The position numbers and the translations under genes are program-made. From contig NZ_JAVXZZ010000003.1 of assembly GCF_032337135.1 (NCBI RefSeq), positions 186,001 to 250,000 of the forward strand: 64,000 bases of DNA, given 5' to 3'. Within the stretch, counting starts at the first letter, position 1. Each line of letters begins with the position of its first letter. A model generated the notes under the pieces. It did not search any database, had not been told where the DNA came from, and saw only the letters and a program-made list of their open reading frames with translations. Positions 8,306 to 17,700 of this stretch are shown piece by piece. Source of the DNA: Allorhodoferax sp032337135 (GTDB taxonomy: Bacteria; Pseudomonadota; Gammaproteobacteria; Burkholderiales; Burkholderiaceae_C).

Positions 8306-8595
8306 TAACGGTCGTTGAGCAGGCGCTGGCGCTCGCGCTCCAGCAGGGACTGGCGCAGACCGAAGCCGCCAGCAGAGCCGAAAAATACCACGAAGCCATG
8401 CACCAGCAGCCCGATGCCCCAGCCAAAGGCAGGATAGATGGCCCAGTGGTGACCGGAAACACTCGATTTCAACAGTAACAGCAGATTGACGAGCACGAAC
8501 ACGGTGGCATGGGTGTACCAGCCCATCTTGGCCGCGGCGCGGCGGCGGGCCAGCTTCTCCTGGTCGGGGCTCAGGGGCATGGGGAAGGGTTGCAT
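8305..8595 (-). CDS. 2TM-domain small membrane protein
   Basis: A 96-residue protein with two transmembrane helices separated by a short loop (residues about 26-44 and 51-73), then a charged C-terminal helix LRQSLLERERQRLL. It matches the 2TM domain commonly found next to or fused to LytS-like kinases. The stop codon shares one base with the GTG start of the kinase, suggesting coupled expression and perhaps a direct sensory or assembly role with it. The function of the family is not established. Confidence 0.8.
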   Translation of the reverse strand: MQPFPMPLSPDQEKLARRRAAAKMGWYTHATVFVLVNLLLLLKSSVSGHHWAIYPAFGWGIGLLVHGFVVFFGSAGGFGLRQSLLERERQRLLNDR

Positions 8596-8626
8596 GGTGG
8601 AACTCCTGGGTGGTTGAAGATTCAGT

Positions 8627-9040
8627 TCAGATCAGACCGAGCCACTGGCCCCAGACCAACTGGCCCAGGTAGCGGCTGGGCAGCAGGGTGAAGGCCCCGG
8701 CAATGAGGCAGGTATCGCGGTACAGGCGCTGCATGAAGCGCTGGTGCTTGGCATAGTCGCGGCGGGCCAGTGCCATGAAGGAGGCGGTCAGGCCGAAGGC
8801 CGTGAGCGGTACCAGCAGGTGGATGGGGGTGTAGCCGGCGATGTTGGGCAACTGGTAGTCACGGATGAACAGTGCCGACGCGGCGGTGAGCACCATGAGC
8901 GTGACCCAGGCGTACCCCATGGCGCGGTGCAGGCGCGGGCGCAGCACCGGCCCCAGGCGGGCATACAGGGCAATGGGGCCCAGCACCACGGCACCCAGGG
9001 CAGCGGTGAGGTGGACGGCGATGACGGGGGACATTTGCAT
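8627..9040 (-). CDS. DUF2306 membrane protein
   Basis: A 137-residue protein with four hydrophobic helices. The motifs VIAVHLTAALGAVVLGPIAL, HRAMGYAWVTLMVLTAASALF, IHLLVPLTAFGL and KHQRFMQRLYRDT match DUF2306, a family with conserved His and Arg at helix ends. It is the first gene of the operon with the 2TM protein, kinase and regulator (gaps of 31 bp or less). Direct repeats upstream at 9112-9141 may be the binding site of the operon's own regulator. The role is unknown; a redox- or haem-linked membrane function is possible but not shown. Confidence 0.8.
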   Translation of the reverse strand: MQMSPVIAVHLTAALGAVVLGPIALYARLGPVLRPRLHRAMGYAWVTLMVLTAASALFIRDYQLPNIAGYTPIHLLVPLTAFGLTASFMALARRDYAKHQRFMQRLYRDTCLIAGAFTLLPSRYLGQLVWGQWLGLI

Positions 9041-9111
9041 GGCAGGCTTTCAGTGGCTGTCGATGGACGGCACTGTGCCTGCGGGCATCTTCTGGCGCCA
9101 TCACCGTGCGA

Positions 9112-9141
9112 CGAAATGCACAGGGCGTGGCGCGAAATGCA
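9112..9141 (-). promoter_or_regulatory. Candidate LytTR binding site (two 9-bp direct repeats, 12-bp gap)
   Basis: CGAAATGCA occurs at 9112-9120 and again at 9133-9141, exactly 21 bp apart, i.e. two helical turns with 12 bp between. A second shared block, CGTGGCG, follows each copy. LytTR regulators typically bind pairs of about 9-bp direct repeats separated by 12-13 bp. The site lies 72-101 bp upstream of the DUF2306 start and so in the operon's promoter region; autoregulation is inferred. Confidence 0.5.
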
Positions 9142-9165
9142 GCTGCGTGGCGCGGGCGGAGACCT

Positions 9166-9786
9166 TCAGGCCACGTACAGCAGCATGCAAAGGAAGTGGC
9201 ACAGGCTGCCTGCCAGCACGAACAGGTGCCAGATGCCATGGCCGTGGCGCACGCGGTGGCTCTGCACATAGAACCAGATGCCGCCGCTGTAGGCCAGGCC
9301 TCCGGCCAGCAGCCAGGCCAGACCGGCCGTGGGCAGGGCCAGTGCCAGTGGCTTCCAGGCGATCACCACCAGCCAGCCCATGAGCGCGTACAGCACCAGC
9401 GACAGCTTGCGGGTGCGCCGACCCAGAAAGTGCTCCTGCAGCATGCCTGTGATGGCCAGCGCCCACACCAGACCGAACAGGGTCCAGCCCCAGGCACCCT
9501 GCAGGGTGATGAGCGCGATGGGGGTGTAGGTGCCGGCGATGAGCAGGTAGATGGCGTGGTGGTCGAGCTTTTGCAGCACGGCCTTGATGTGGGGTGTACG
9601 CACGGCGTGGTACAGGGTGGAAAAACCGTACAGCAGCACCAGCGTGCCGCCATAGACGGCGAAGCTGATGCCCTTGAGCACGTTGCCCTGCTGCACCGCC
9701 AAGGTCATCAGGATGGACAGGCCCGAGACCGCCAGGGCGGCGCCTACCAGATGGCTGATGGCGTTGAATCGTTCACCGGGGTACAT
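9166..9786 (-). CDS. Hemolysin III / PAQR family membrane protein
   Basis: A 206-residue seven-helix membrane protein. The PAQR/hemolysin III signature residues are visible: N-terminal GERFNAISHLVG, STLYHA (Ser-x3-His), KLDHHAIYLLIAGTYTP, and C-terminal HGIWHLFVLAGSLCHF (His-x3-His). These are the metal-site residues of the superfamily. Bacterial members are inner-membrane proteins whose substrate is unsettled. Its start lies 4 bp from the stop of the lipase-like gene, so the two are probably co-transcribed. Confidence 0.92.
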   Translation of the reverse strand: MYPGERFNAISHLVGAALAVSGLSILMTLAVQQGNVLKGISFAVYGGTLVLLYGFSTLYHAVRTPHIKAVLQKLDHHAIYLLIAGTYTPIALITLQGAWGWTLFGLVWALAITGMLQEHFLGRRTRKLSLVLYALMGWLVVIAWKPLALALPTAGLAWLLAGGLAYSGGIWFYVQSHRVRHGHGIWHLFVLAGSLCHFLCMLLYVA

Positions 9787-9789
9787 GGT

Positions 9790-11079
9790 TCAGACCTTGG
9801 CAGGGGTGCGCGACGACGCATCGGGCAATGTGTCGGACGATGCGCTGATCCAGCGACTGATCTGCGAGAACACCTCGGGCTGGCGCAATAGCCCCAGGTG
9901 GGTGGTGCTGAAGAAGGTGCGCGTGCGCTCGGGAGGAAGTGCCAGGTCAAACTCTTTCTGGGGGTGCTGGCCCAGGGCGCTGGACAAGGGCACCAGGCCG
10001 TCGCCCACCCACTGGCTGCGCAAGGCACCGGGCTCGGGCTGTGCCACCGCCGCAATGGCATAGCAGGCCACGCCCACGGGCAGCGGCACGGGGGTGCGGG
10101 TGTCGGTGGGTACGGCAAACCGGTCATGCGGCGCCCAGTCCTCGTCGAGCAGGTTGCCGTGGCGCAGGTCGGTGGTGCCCGCGCTGCGGATCTTGCCGAG
10201 TCGCGACAGGGCGCGGGAGTAGGGGCTGGCATCGAGCAGCAGGTCCACCATGTTGCCGGCGCGCTCCACCATGGAGCCGTGGTGCGGGGTGCCGACGAAG
10301 AAGAGCTGGTGCAGCTGTTGCGGCCAGGTGTGCCCCTGCGCATAGTGCACGGCACTGCGGGCGAGCAGCCCGCCCATGCTGAAGCCCACGATGCGCAGGC
10401 GCTGCACGGGCACGGGCCAGGCCTGCACCAGCTGCTCCAGCAGGTCGGCCAATTCACGGCCATTGTGGGAGATGTGGCGCCCGGTGTTGTAGCGCAGGGT
10501 GACCGTGCTGTGGCGCGGCAGCTTGGCCAGGGTGTGCACCGGGGCAGCGTCGTTGCTGGCCCATTGCAAGTCATTCATGCAGTGGCCATGCAGCAGCACC
10601 AGCAGCTCACTGCGCGCTTTGGGGTAGGCTTGGCGCAGCGCCGCGCGGTTCAGGGCCAGTGCCTGCCCCTGGTGGCGAAACGCCATGGGAATGCACAGCG
10701 GGTTGTCGGTGGTGGTCAGGTGGTCGCCGAGCACGCCGTTGACGATGGCCAGCATGGCTTCGCGTTCCCGGGTGGAGGGCAGGTGCTCCATTTCGGGTTG
10801 CAGGGCAGCCAGTGCGGCGTCCAGGCCGCCCCCCACCAGCTTTGCGGTGCCACGCACTGCGCCGTACACCGCCGCGCTGGACTTCTGCAAGACGCGGTAC
10901 ACGACCGCGTGCGCGCGGTTGTGCGGCTCGGGCGCGGGTGTCTTTGCCCGCGGCGTGGGCAGCGCCAGGATGGTGTGGTGCATGGCTTCCACCAGGTCGT
11001 TTATGCCTAGGGTGGCTTGCACGGCAAGCTGGCTGATACCGCGCAGGTCGGTGAGCCGGAGGTGGCGAGGTTTGGTCAT
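9790..11079 (-). CDS. Alpha/beta-hydrolase, lipase-like
   Basis: A 429-residue soluble protein without a signal peptide. An N-terminal helical region of about 145 residues precedes an alpha/beta-hydrolase core: LLVLLHGHCMNDLQW (oxyanion strand), then IVGFSMGGLLAR (nucleophile elbow G-F-S-M-G-G), then FFVGTPHHGS. A later segment WVGDGLVPLSSALG probably carries the acid, and TTHLGLL the catalytic His. The arrangement resembles PGAP1/lipase-type esterases. The substrate is not evident. It precedes the hemolysin III gene with a 3-bp gap. Confidence 0.82.
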   Translation of the reverse strand: MTKPRHLRLTDLRGISQLAVQATLGINDLVEAMHHTILALPTPRAKTPAPEPHNRAHAVVYRVLQKSSAAVYGAVRGTAKLVGGGLDAALAALQPEMEHLPSTREREAMLAIVNGVLGDHLTTTDNPLCIPMAFRHQGQALALNRAALRQAYPKARSELLVLLHGHCMNDLQWASNDAAPVHTLAKLPRHSTVTLRYNTGRHISHNGRELADLLEQLVQAWPVPVQRLRIVGFSMGGLLARSAVHYAQGHTWPQQLHQLFFVGTPHHGSMVERAGNMVDLLLDASPYSRALSRLGKIRSAGTTDLRHGNLLDEDWAPHDRFAVPTDTRTPVPLPVGVACYAIAAVAQPEPGALRSQWVGDGLVPLSSALGQHPQKEFDLALPPERTRTFFSTTHLGLLRQPEVFSQISRWISASSDTLPDASSRTPAKV

Positions 11080-11226
11080 GCATCAATTGTGCACACATGT
11101 ATATTAATTGTCGCGTGCCAATTGCCGCTTTAGTCTGGCTGACCTAAACCGCGACCGGTTGCGCCCAAGCGCTGTGCTCAACCTGTGGCACATCAGGGAA
11201 AGGGTGCCGGTTCCTACAATCGACCC

Positions 11227-12579
11227 ATGAAAAAGACATATTGGTGGGCGGGTGCGGGGCTGGCCTTGGTATTGGCCGCTGGTGGTGCCTGGTGGGCCTG
11301 GAAGGGCGGCGCCGAGGCGGTGCAGTACCGCACGGCCAAGATCGAGCGCGGAAGCCTGCAGGCCACGGTGGCGGCCAGTGGCGCCGTCAATCCGGTGGCG
11401 CTGGTCACCGTGGGCTCGCAGGTGAGCGGCCAGATCCGCGACCTGTACGTGGACTTCAATTCCGAAGTGAAGGCCGGGCAATTGCTCGCGCAGATCGACC
11501 CCGAGACCTTCGAGTACCGGGTGCGTTCGGCCCAGGCCGATGTGGACGCTGCCAATGCGGCGGTGCTGACGGCGCAGGCCAACCTGTTGGCCGCCAAGAC
11601 CCAGGTGTCGCGCGCCCAGGTGGACCTGGACGAGGCCCGGCGCGATTTTGATCGCAAGCTGAGTCTGGTGGAGAAGCAGTTCATTGCCCAGAGCGAAGCC
11701 GACAAGGCGCGCGCCTTGGTGAATACCAGCCTCGAAGCCTTGAAGTCGGTGCAGGCGCAGGTGGGCGTGGCCCAGGCCCAGGTGCAGTCGGCCCAGGCCA
11801 ACGTCGCGCAGCGCCAGGCCACGCTGGCCCAGGCCCGGGTGGACCTGGCGCGCACGCGCATCACCTCACCGGTGAACGGTATCGTCATCAAGCGCGCCAT
11901 CGAAAAGGGCCAGACCGTGGCCGCGAGCCTGCAGGCGCCAGAACTGTTCATCATCGCCCAGAACCTGTCGGACATGCAGGTGGAAGCGGCCATCGACGAA
12001 AGCGACGTGGGGCGCTTGAAGGTGGGGCAAAAGGCCTCGTTCAATGTGGACGCCTATCCGGGCCAGACCTTTGAGGGCCAGATCAAGCAGGTGCGCAAGG
12101 CCGCCACCAACGTGGCGAACGTGGTCACCTACGTGGCGGTGGTGGGCTTTGCCAACGACGCGGGCAAGCTGCTGCCGGGCATGACGGCCAACGTGAAGGT
12201 GGTGACCGACGTGCGCGACAAGGTGCTGAAAGTACCCAACGCGGCCTTGCGCGTGCGCATTGCCGGGGTGGAGCCGGCGGCGCCGGCCAGCCGTCCTCAG
12301 GGTGGCGCCAGCGCGCCGAACAAGGCGACCGGTGGCTGGCGTGAAGCGGGGCAGGGCGGGGGCACCCGGGGCCGCATCTACCTGCAGGATGCCTCCGGCG
12401 CGGTTCAGGCCTACAGCGTGCGCCTGGGCGTGAGCGATGGCAATGCCACCGAACTGATCGTGCCGCCCGACAGCCCACAGGCCGCGGTGCTGACCGAGGG
12501 TGCCACAGTGGTGACGGCGGTGGTCACGCCTGGGAACGGTGCCAGCAAGTCCGCTGCCGGTCCGCGCATGGGATTCTGA
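11227..12579 (+). CDS. MacA-like periplasmic adaptor (HlyD/RND family)
   Basis: A 450-residue membrane-fusion protein. An N-terminal signal anchor (residues 5-25) is followed by a lipoyl/barrel segment beginning GSLQATVAASGAVNPVALVTVGSQVSGQI, a long Ala/Gln-rich coiled-coil hairpin (about 95-205), the return lipoyl strand ITSPVNGIVIKRAIEKGQTV, a beta-barrel and a membrane-proximal domain. The C-terminal region contains a low-complexity Ala/Pro/Gly insert. ATG 11227 (MKKTYWW) is chosen; upstream codons to 11185 are not signal-like. It is the first gene of an adaptor-ATPase-permease operon; the outer-membrane TolC-like partner is not in the window. Confidence 0.93.
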   Translation: MKKTYWWAGAGLALVLAAGGAWWAWKGGAEAVQYRTAKIERGSLQATVAASGAVNPVALVTVGSQVSGQIRDLYVDFNSEVKAGQLLAQIDPETFEYRVRSAQADVDAANAAVLTAQANLLAAKTQVSRAQVDLDEARRDFDRKLSLVEKQFIAQSEADKARALVNTSLEALKSVQAQVGVAQAQVQSAQANVAQRQATLAQARVDLARTRITSPVNGIVIKRAIEKGQTVAASLQAPELFIIAQNLSDMQVEAAIDESDVGRLKVGQKASFNVDAYPGQTFEGQIKQVRKAATNVANVVTYVAVVGFANDAGKLLPGMTANVKVVTDVRDKVLKVPNAALRVRIAGVEPAAPASRPQGGASAPNKATGGWREAGQGGGTRGRIYLQDASGAVQAYSVRLGVSDGNATELIVPPDSPQAAVLTEGATVVTAVVTPGNGASKSAAGPRMGF

Positions 12580-12582
12580 TCC

Positions 12583-13298
<716 letters not shown>

Positions 13299-13302
<4 letters not shown>

Positions 13303-14534
13303 ATTTCCTTGCCGCCCTGCGCAGCGCCTTGCGGGCCCTGTTGGCCAACAAGCTGCGCTCACTGCTGACCATGCTGGGCATCATCATCGGCGTGGGGGCG
13401 GTCATCACCATGGTGGCGGTGGGCAATGGGGCCACCCAACGGGTGCAGGAGCAGATGAAGGGCCTGGGCTCCAACATCATGCTGGTGCTGCCCGGTGGGG
13501 TGTCGCAGGCCGGGGTGCGGCTGGGCGCACAGACGCGCCAGCGCCTGACCGAGGAAGACGCCCAGGCCATCCAGCTGGAGATCCCCGAGGTGCAGGCGGT
13601 GGCGCCTACCTCGCGCACCAGCGGTCAGCTGGTGTTTGGCAACACCAACTGGGGCACGACCATCATCGGCGTGAACAATGACTACCTCGAAGTGCGCGAC
13701 TGGCCCATTGCCAGCGGTCGCATGTTCGAGGACGGTGAGCTGGCCGGATCGGCCAAGGTGGCCTGGATCGGCGCCACTGTGGCGCGCGAGCTGTTCGGCG
13801 ACGAAGACCCGGTGGACCAGACCATCCGCGTGCGCAACATCCCCATGAAGGTGATTGCCGTGCTCGCGCCCAAGGGCCAGAACTCCATGGGCCAGGACCA
13901 GGACGACGCCATCATGATCCCGCTCTCCACCCTGCGCAACCGTATCTGGGGCGGCGACGCCACCAGCCGCCTCAAGCGCGTGGGCTCCATATCGGTCAAG
14001 GTGCGCGATGGCATGGACATGAAGGCGGTGGAAGACAGCGTGAAGGAGCTGCTGCGGCAGCGCTTCAAGGTGCCCGCCGGGGGCGAAGACCCGTTCCAGA
14101 TCCGCAACCTCACCGAAATCCTGCAGGCGCAGGAGGAGAGCAGCCGCGTCATGACCCTGCTGCTGGCGGCGGTGGCGGGCATCAGCCTCATCATCGGCGG
14201 CATCGGCATCATGAACATCATGCTGGTGAGCGTGACGGAACGCACCCGCGAGATCGGCCTGCGAATGGCGGTGGGGGCGCGCGGCATCGACATCCTTGCG
14301 CAGTTCCTCATCGAGGCGGTGACGCTGAGCCTGATAGGCGGTGCCATCGGCGTGCTGCTGGGGGCGGTGGCCACCTGGGGCGTGGGCGAGTTGGCCGGCT
14401 GGCAGGTGTCGCTCAGTGCCGGTGCCGTGGCGCTGGCCGTGGGCTTTTCGGGTGTGGTGGGCGTGTTTTTCGGGTTTTATCCGGCGCGCCGGGCTGCGCG
14501 GCTGCTGCCGATCCAGGCGCTGCGTTACGAGTAG
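13299..14534 (+). CDS. MacB-type ABC transporter permease (FtsX fold)
   Basis: A 411-residue permease. The first transmembrane helix follows ALRALLANKLRSLLTMLGIIIGVGAVI, the classic MacB/FtsX start. A periplasmic domain of about 230 residues comes next, then three helices with GGIGIMNIMLVSVTERTREIGLRMAVGAR and a terminal FYPARRAARLLPIQALRYE. These are all strong family features. The start is GTG 13299, coupled to the ATPase. Together with the adaptor it forms a tripartite MacAB-like efflux system with a split MacB. Confidence 0.93.
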
Positions 14535-14540
14535 AATCCA

Positions 14541-14593
14541 GATGCTATTGTTTTGCTAGCTGCTTGCGCAATTTCCGTGCGGGCTGTGGCCTG
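14541..14593 (-). repeat. Dispersed repeat copy R1 (reverse orientation)
   Basis: Between the permease and uppP. Read in reverse, it matches the window's dispersed element: CTAGCTGCTTGCGCAAT followed by GTGCGGGC and GGCC. See the repeat finding for the family. Confidence 0.65.
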
Positions 14594-14625
14594 ATTTTGA
14601 TGTTGTTTTCTTCGGGGAGAGAGTT

Positions 14626-15459
14626 TTGGACGCTGTGTTGTTGATCAAGGCCGCCATCATGGGCGTGGTCGAGGGCCTGACGGAGTTTTTGCCCATTTCC
14701 AGTACCGGGCACCTGATCCTTGCCGGCGCATTGCTGGGTTTTGACGACGACAAGGCCAAGGTATTCGACATCGCCATCCAGACCGGAGCCATCTTTGCCG
14801 TCATCCTGGTCTACTGGCAGAAGATCCGCGACACCCTAGTGGCCCTGCCCACCGAGCGCCAGGCGCAGACCTTCGCGCTCAATGTGCTCATCGCCTTCGT
14901 GCCTGCCGTGGTGCTGGGCCTGCTGTTCGGCAAAGCCATCAAGGCGCACCTGTTCACGCCCACGGTGGTGGCCAGTACCTTCATCCTCGGCGGTTTCATC
15001 ATCCTGTGGGCCGAAGCGCGGCAGAAGCGCAACCCGGGCCTGGCCCGCATCACCGACGTGGACCAGATGACACCGCTGGACGCGCTCAAGGTGGGGCTGG
15101 TGCAGTGCCTGGCCATGGTGCCGGGTACCAGCCGCAGCGGCGCTACCATCATCGGCGGCATGTTCCTCGGGCTGTCGCGCAAGGCAGCCACCGACTTTTC
15201 CTTCTACCTCGCCATTCCCACGCTCATCGGGGCCGGGGTGTACAGCTTGTACAAGGAGCGTGCACTGCTGAGCCTGGCCGATGTGCCGCTGTTCGCCGTC
15301 GGGCTGGTGGTGAGCTTCATCAGCGCCTGGCTGTGCGTGCGCTGGCTCTTGCGCTTCATTTCCACCCACAGCTTCGTGGGCTTTGCCTACTACCGCATTG
15401 CCTTTGGGCTGGTGGTGTTGGGTACCGCTTGGACCGGCACCGTCACCTGGGCGGCTTGA
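14626..15459 (+). CDS. uppP: Undecaprenyl-diphosphatase UppP/BacA
   Basis: A 277-residue polytopic inner-membrane phosphatase that recycles undecaprenyl pyrophosphate for peptidoglycan synthesis. Both catalytic motifs are present: EGLTEFLPISSTGHL near the N-terminus and PGTSRSGATI at about residues 165-174. The start is TTG 14626: GGGGAGAG lies just upstream and the first residues DAVLLIKAAIMG agree with family N-termini. About eight transmembrane helices are visible and the length is standard. The gene appears monocistronic. Confidence 0.95.
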   Translation: MDAVLLIKAAIMGVVEGLTEFLPISSTGHLILAGALLGFDDDKAKVFDIAIQTGAIFAVILVYWQKIRDTLVALPTERQAQTFALNVLIAFVPAVVLGLLFGKAIKAHLFTPTVVASTFILGGFIILWAEARQKRNPGLARITDVDQMTPLDALKVGLVQCLAMVPGTSRSGATIIGGMFLGLSRKAATDFSFYLAIPTLIGAGVYSLYKERALLSLADVPLFAVGLVVSFISAWLCVRWLLRFISTHSFVGFAYYRIAFGLVVLGTAWTGTVTWAA

Positions 15460-15534
15460 GTCGTCTGTCGCCGGATGATCGCTGGCGTCTGATCCGCATC
15501 CTGTGGCGGCGCAGCGATCGGGGTCCCTGTGGGC

Positions 15535-16350
15535 TCAGTTGTTGCTCGGGTTCTTCAGGGTGATCCTGGTGCGTTTGTCCAGGCCCAGCGACGCAATCGA
15601 CGGGCCAAAGCTTTCATCGATCAGCTTCTTCTGCAGGCCGGATTTCTCAGCTTGCCGCAGGGCGGCTTCGATCACTGGCTTCAACCCCGCATTGGCCTTG
15701 GACAGGTAGAACACGAAATCGCGCGGATAGACCAGCATCAAATGCTTTTCGATCGCCAGGTTGGGGTTGTCCTTGGCCTCGGCGACGATCTCGATGGCAC
15801 CGCGCGGGAAGTAGTCGATGCCGCGGTTCTTCGATGCCAACATGGCGTAGAGGTTCCTCCAGTCGCCGCCTTGCTCTCTGACTCCCAGGCCGCTCTCGTT
15901 CCAGACCCCCACATCGAACCAGCCTTGCCCGAGTCCCGCCACCTTGCCGGTGGCCCTGAAGTCCTCCAGCGACTTCACCTTGGCATAGGCGTCTTCATCG
16001 TCCTTGCTCACCAGCATGATGCGCTGGCCAATGAGGCCCTGCGTAAGCTTGTGGTTCACGACCACGTACTTCGCGTCACGTTCCTTGGTCTGCAGCATCC
16101 AGTGCAAGGTCAAGTCACCATCATCGAGATAGGCGAGGATGCGCGGCTGCGGCAGGTTGCCTTGCGACTGAATCCTGACGGTATGGCCCGCGGCCTTCAA
16201 GGATTCCTCGAGCAAGCGGTGGTAGTACTTGTGGTTGCCGTTGGGGAAGCTGGTGAGCTTCAAGGTCAGATCGGCGGCATGGGCAGCCATCGGTGCCGCG
16301 GCCATGCAACAGCTTGCTGCGATCGGTAGTAAGCACCTGAATACTGTCAC
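15535..16350 (-). CDS. Periplasmic substrate-binding protein (paralogue of the left-edge gene)
   Basis: A 271-residue secreted protein. The signal peptide (VFRCLLPIAASCCMAAAPMAAHA) is followed by DLTLKLTSFPNGNHKYYHRLL. The central FRATGKVAGLGQGWFDVGVWNESG and C-terminal VYPRDFVFYLSKANAGLKP resemble type-2 periplasmic binding proteins related to amino-acid transport or sensory modules. GTG 16350 is the start, set by AAGGAG eight bases upstream; the open frame extends beyond this only as shadow. It follows the cNMP/EAL gene by 56 bp on the same strand, so a joint signalling role is plausible. The ligand is unknown. Confidence 0.8.
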   Translation of the reverse strand: MTVFRCLLPIAASCCMAAAPMAAHAADLTLKLTSFPNGNHKYYHRLLEESLKAAGHTVRIQSQGNLPQPRILAYLDDGDLTLHWMLQTKERDAKYVVVNHKLTQGLIGQRIMLVSKDDEDAYAKVKSLEDFRATGKVAGLGQGWFDVGVWNESGLGVREQGGDWRNLYAMLASKNRGIDYFPRGAIEIVAEAKDNPNLAIEKHLMLVYPRDFVFYLSKANAGLKPVIEAALRQAEKSGLQKKLIDESFGPSIASLGLDKRTRITLKNPSNN

Positions 16351-16406
16351 GCGACTCTCCTTCGGATGACACCGGCACCTGTTGACGCGCCTGCAAGGGC
16401 GCGGAA

Positions 16407-17606
16407 CTAGCGCTCCTGAATGCCCCGCGCCTCCAACTCGTCCAGCGGCATCGGTCTTGCAAAATGGTATCCCTGACCGATGTGGCAGCCCATGGCGGCC
16501 AGGGCTTCGGCGGTGCGGGCGTCCTCGATGCCCTCGGCCACGGTGTTGACGCCGAGCTTGCGCGACAGTTCCAGCGCGGACTGGATGATGAAGTAGCTGC
16601 GACTCGACGTGTGCATGTGCTCGACAAAGGCGCGGTCGATCTTGATGCTCGAAAACGGCATGTTCTGCAGGTACTCCAGCCCGGCGTAGCCGGTACCGAA
16701 GTCGTCCAGCGCCACGCCGGAGCCGAGTGCGCGCAAGGCGGCGATGGAGTCGATGACCGCCTGCAGGTTGTTCACCACCGTGGTTTCGGTGAGTTCGATG
16801 CGCAGTGCCGACATGGGCATGTCGAACTGCTGCAGGCAGGCGTGGATCTGCTCCACGATGCCCGGCGTGCACAGCTCCGGCGCTGACAGGTTGACGCTCA
16901 CGAACGGCGGTGCATCGTCCGGGTGGGCGGCGCGCAGACGGGGCCAGTCCTGCGCCGCGCGGCGCAGGCCCCACTGGCCGATGCGGGCGATGATGCCGGT
17001 CTTCTCGGCCAGACCGATGAATTCGTCCGGACTGACCAGCCCGAGGGTCGGGTGGCGCCAGCGCATCAGTGCCTCGTAGCCTACACGCCGGCCGTCTTGC
17101 AGGTTGATCAAGGGTTGGTAGTACAGCGCGAGCTGGTCTGATTCCAGCGCCTGGGTCAGGTCATGCAGCAAGGAGAGCGTGCGCACGGCAGCACTGTGCA
17201 CGCTTTCCCCGGGGGCGGCTTCGGATGGAAGCGCCGCGGCGCTGGCACCGGGGGCGCCGCTGGTGCTGCGGTAGCGCTCAAGCAGAAGGCGCAGCAGGTA
17301 CTGGATGACGGGGTCCGAGCGCGCCAGCAGCTCATCGACGTGGGCGCGGTCGATGCGCACCAGCGTCGTGGGGGCCAGGGTGCGCACCGTGGCCGTTCGG
17401 CTCTGCCGGTCCAGCAGGGCGACTTCGCCAAACATGGCCCCCGCCTCCAGGGTGGCCACGCGGCGAAGGGCCGTGGGCGGCCCAGCCAGCACTTCGACCG
17501 AGCCGGACTCGATCACGTAGGCGGCATCGCCTGCGTCTCCGGTGCTGAACACTAGGGTATGGGCGGGAATGACTTCCCGGTTGAGTCCCGTGTTGGTGGG
17601 GGGCAT
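16407..17606 (-). CDS. Cyclic-nucleotide-binding / EAL-domain phosphodiesterase
   Basis: A 399-residue two-domain protein. Residues about 15-125 form a cNMP-binding (CAP_ED) domain: VFSTGDAGDAAYVIESGSVEV, then GAMFGEVALLDRQSRTATVRT, the phosphate-binding cassette position. Residues about 145-395 form an EAL domain that keeps the catalytic residues: YEALMRW (EAL motif), NLSAPEL, ELTETT, LDDFGTGYAGL, KIDRAFV, VAEGIED and GQGYHFARPM. It is therefore probably an active c-di-GMP phosphodiesterase whose output is set by a cyclic nucleotide or by a degenerate allosteric domain. ATG 17606 is used; the longer open frame overlaps proQ antisense. The periplasmic binding protein follows downstream. Confidence 0.9.
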   Translation of the reverse strand: MPPTNTGLNREVIPAHTLVFSTGDAGDAAYVIESGSVEVLAGPPTALRRVATLEAGAMFGEVALLDRQSRTATVRTLAPTTLVRIDRAHVDELLARSDPVIQYLLRLLLERYRSTSGAPGASAAALPSEAAPGESVHSAAVRTLSLLHDLTQALESDQLALYYQPLINLQDGRRVGYEALMRWRHPTLGLVSPDEFIGLAEKTGIIARIGQWGLRRAAQDWPRLRAAHPDDAPPFVSVNLSAPELCTPGIVEQIHACLQQFDMPMSALRIELTETTVVNNLQAVIDSIAALRALGSGVALDDFGTGYAGLEYLQNMPFSSIKIDRAFVEHMHTSSRSYFIIQSALELSRKLGVNTVAEGIEDARTAEALAAMGCHIGQGYHFARPMPLDELEARGIQER

Positions 17607-17700
17607 GCAATCTTCCTGTGGGGCGTGATAACTGGCATTGTGCGGCATGTGGCCCTGAAATGCGACAATCCAAAGTTTCCCTTTTCGTCTGACGAGCCCC

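Noticed and set aside
7248..8462. N-terminal extension of the LytTR regulator frame to 668 residues
   Set aside because: The extra part is the kinase gene read in another frame; the regulator starts at ATG 7247.
11104..11481. Minus-strand frame overlapping the start of the MacA-like gene
   Set aside because: It is antisense to the adaptor's signal and barrel region and has no plausible start or domain.
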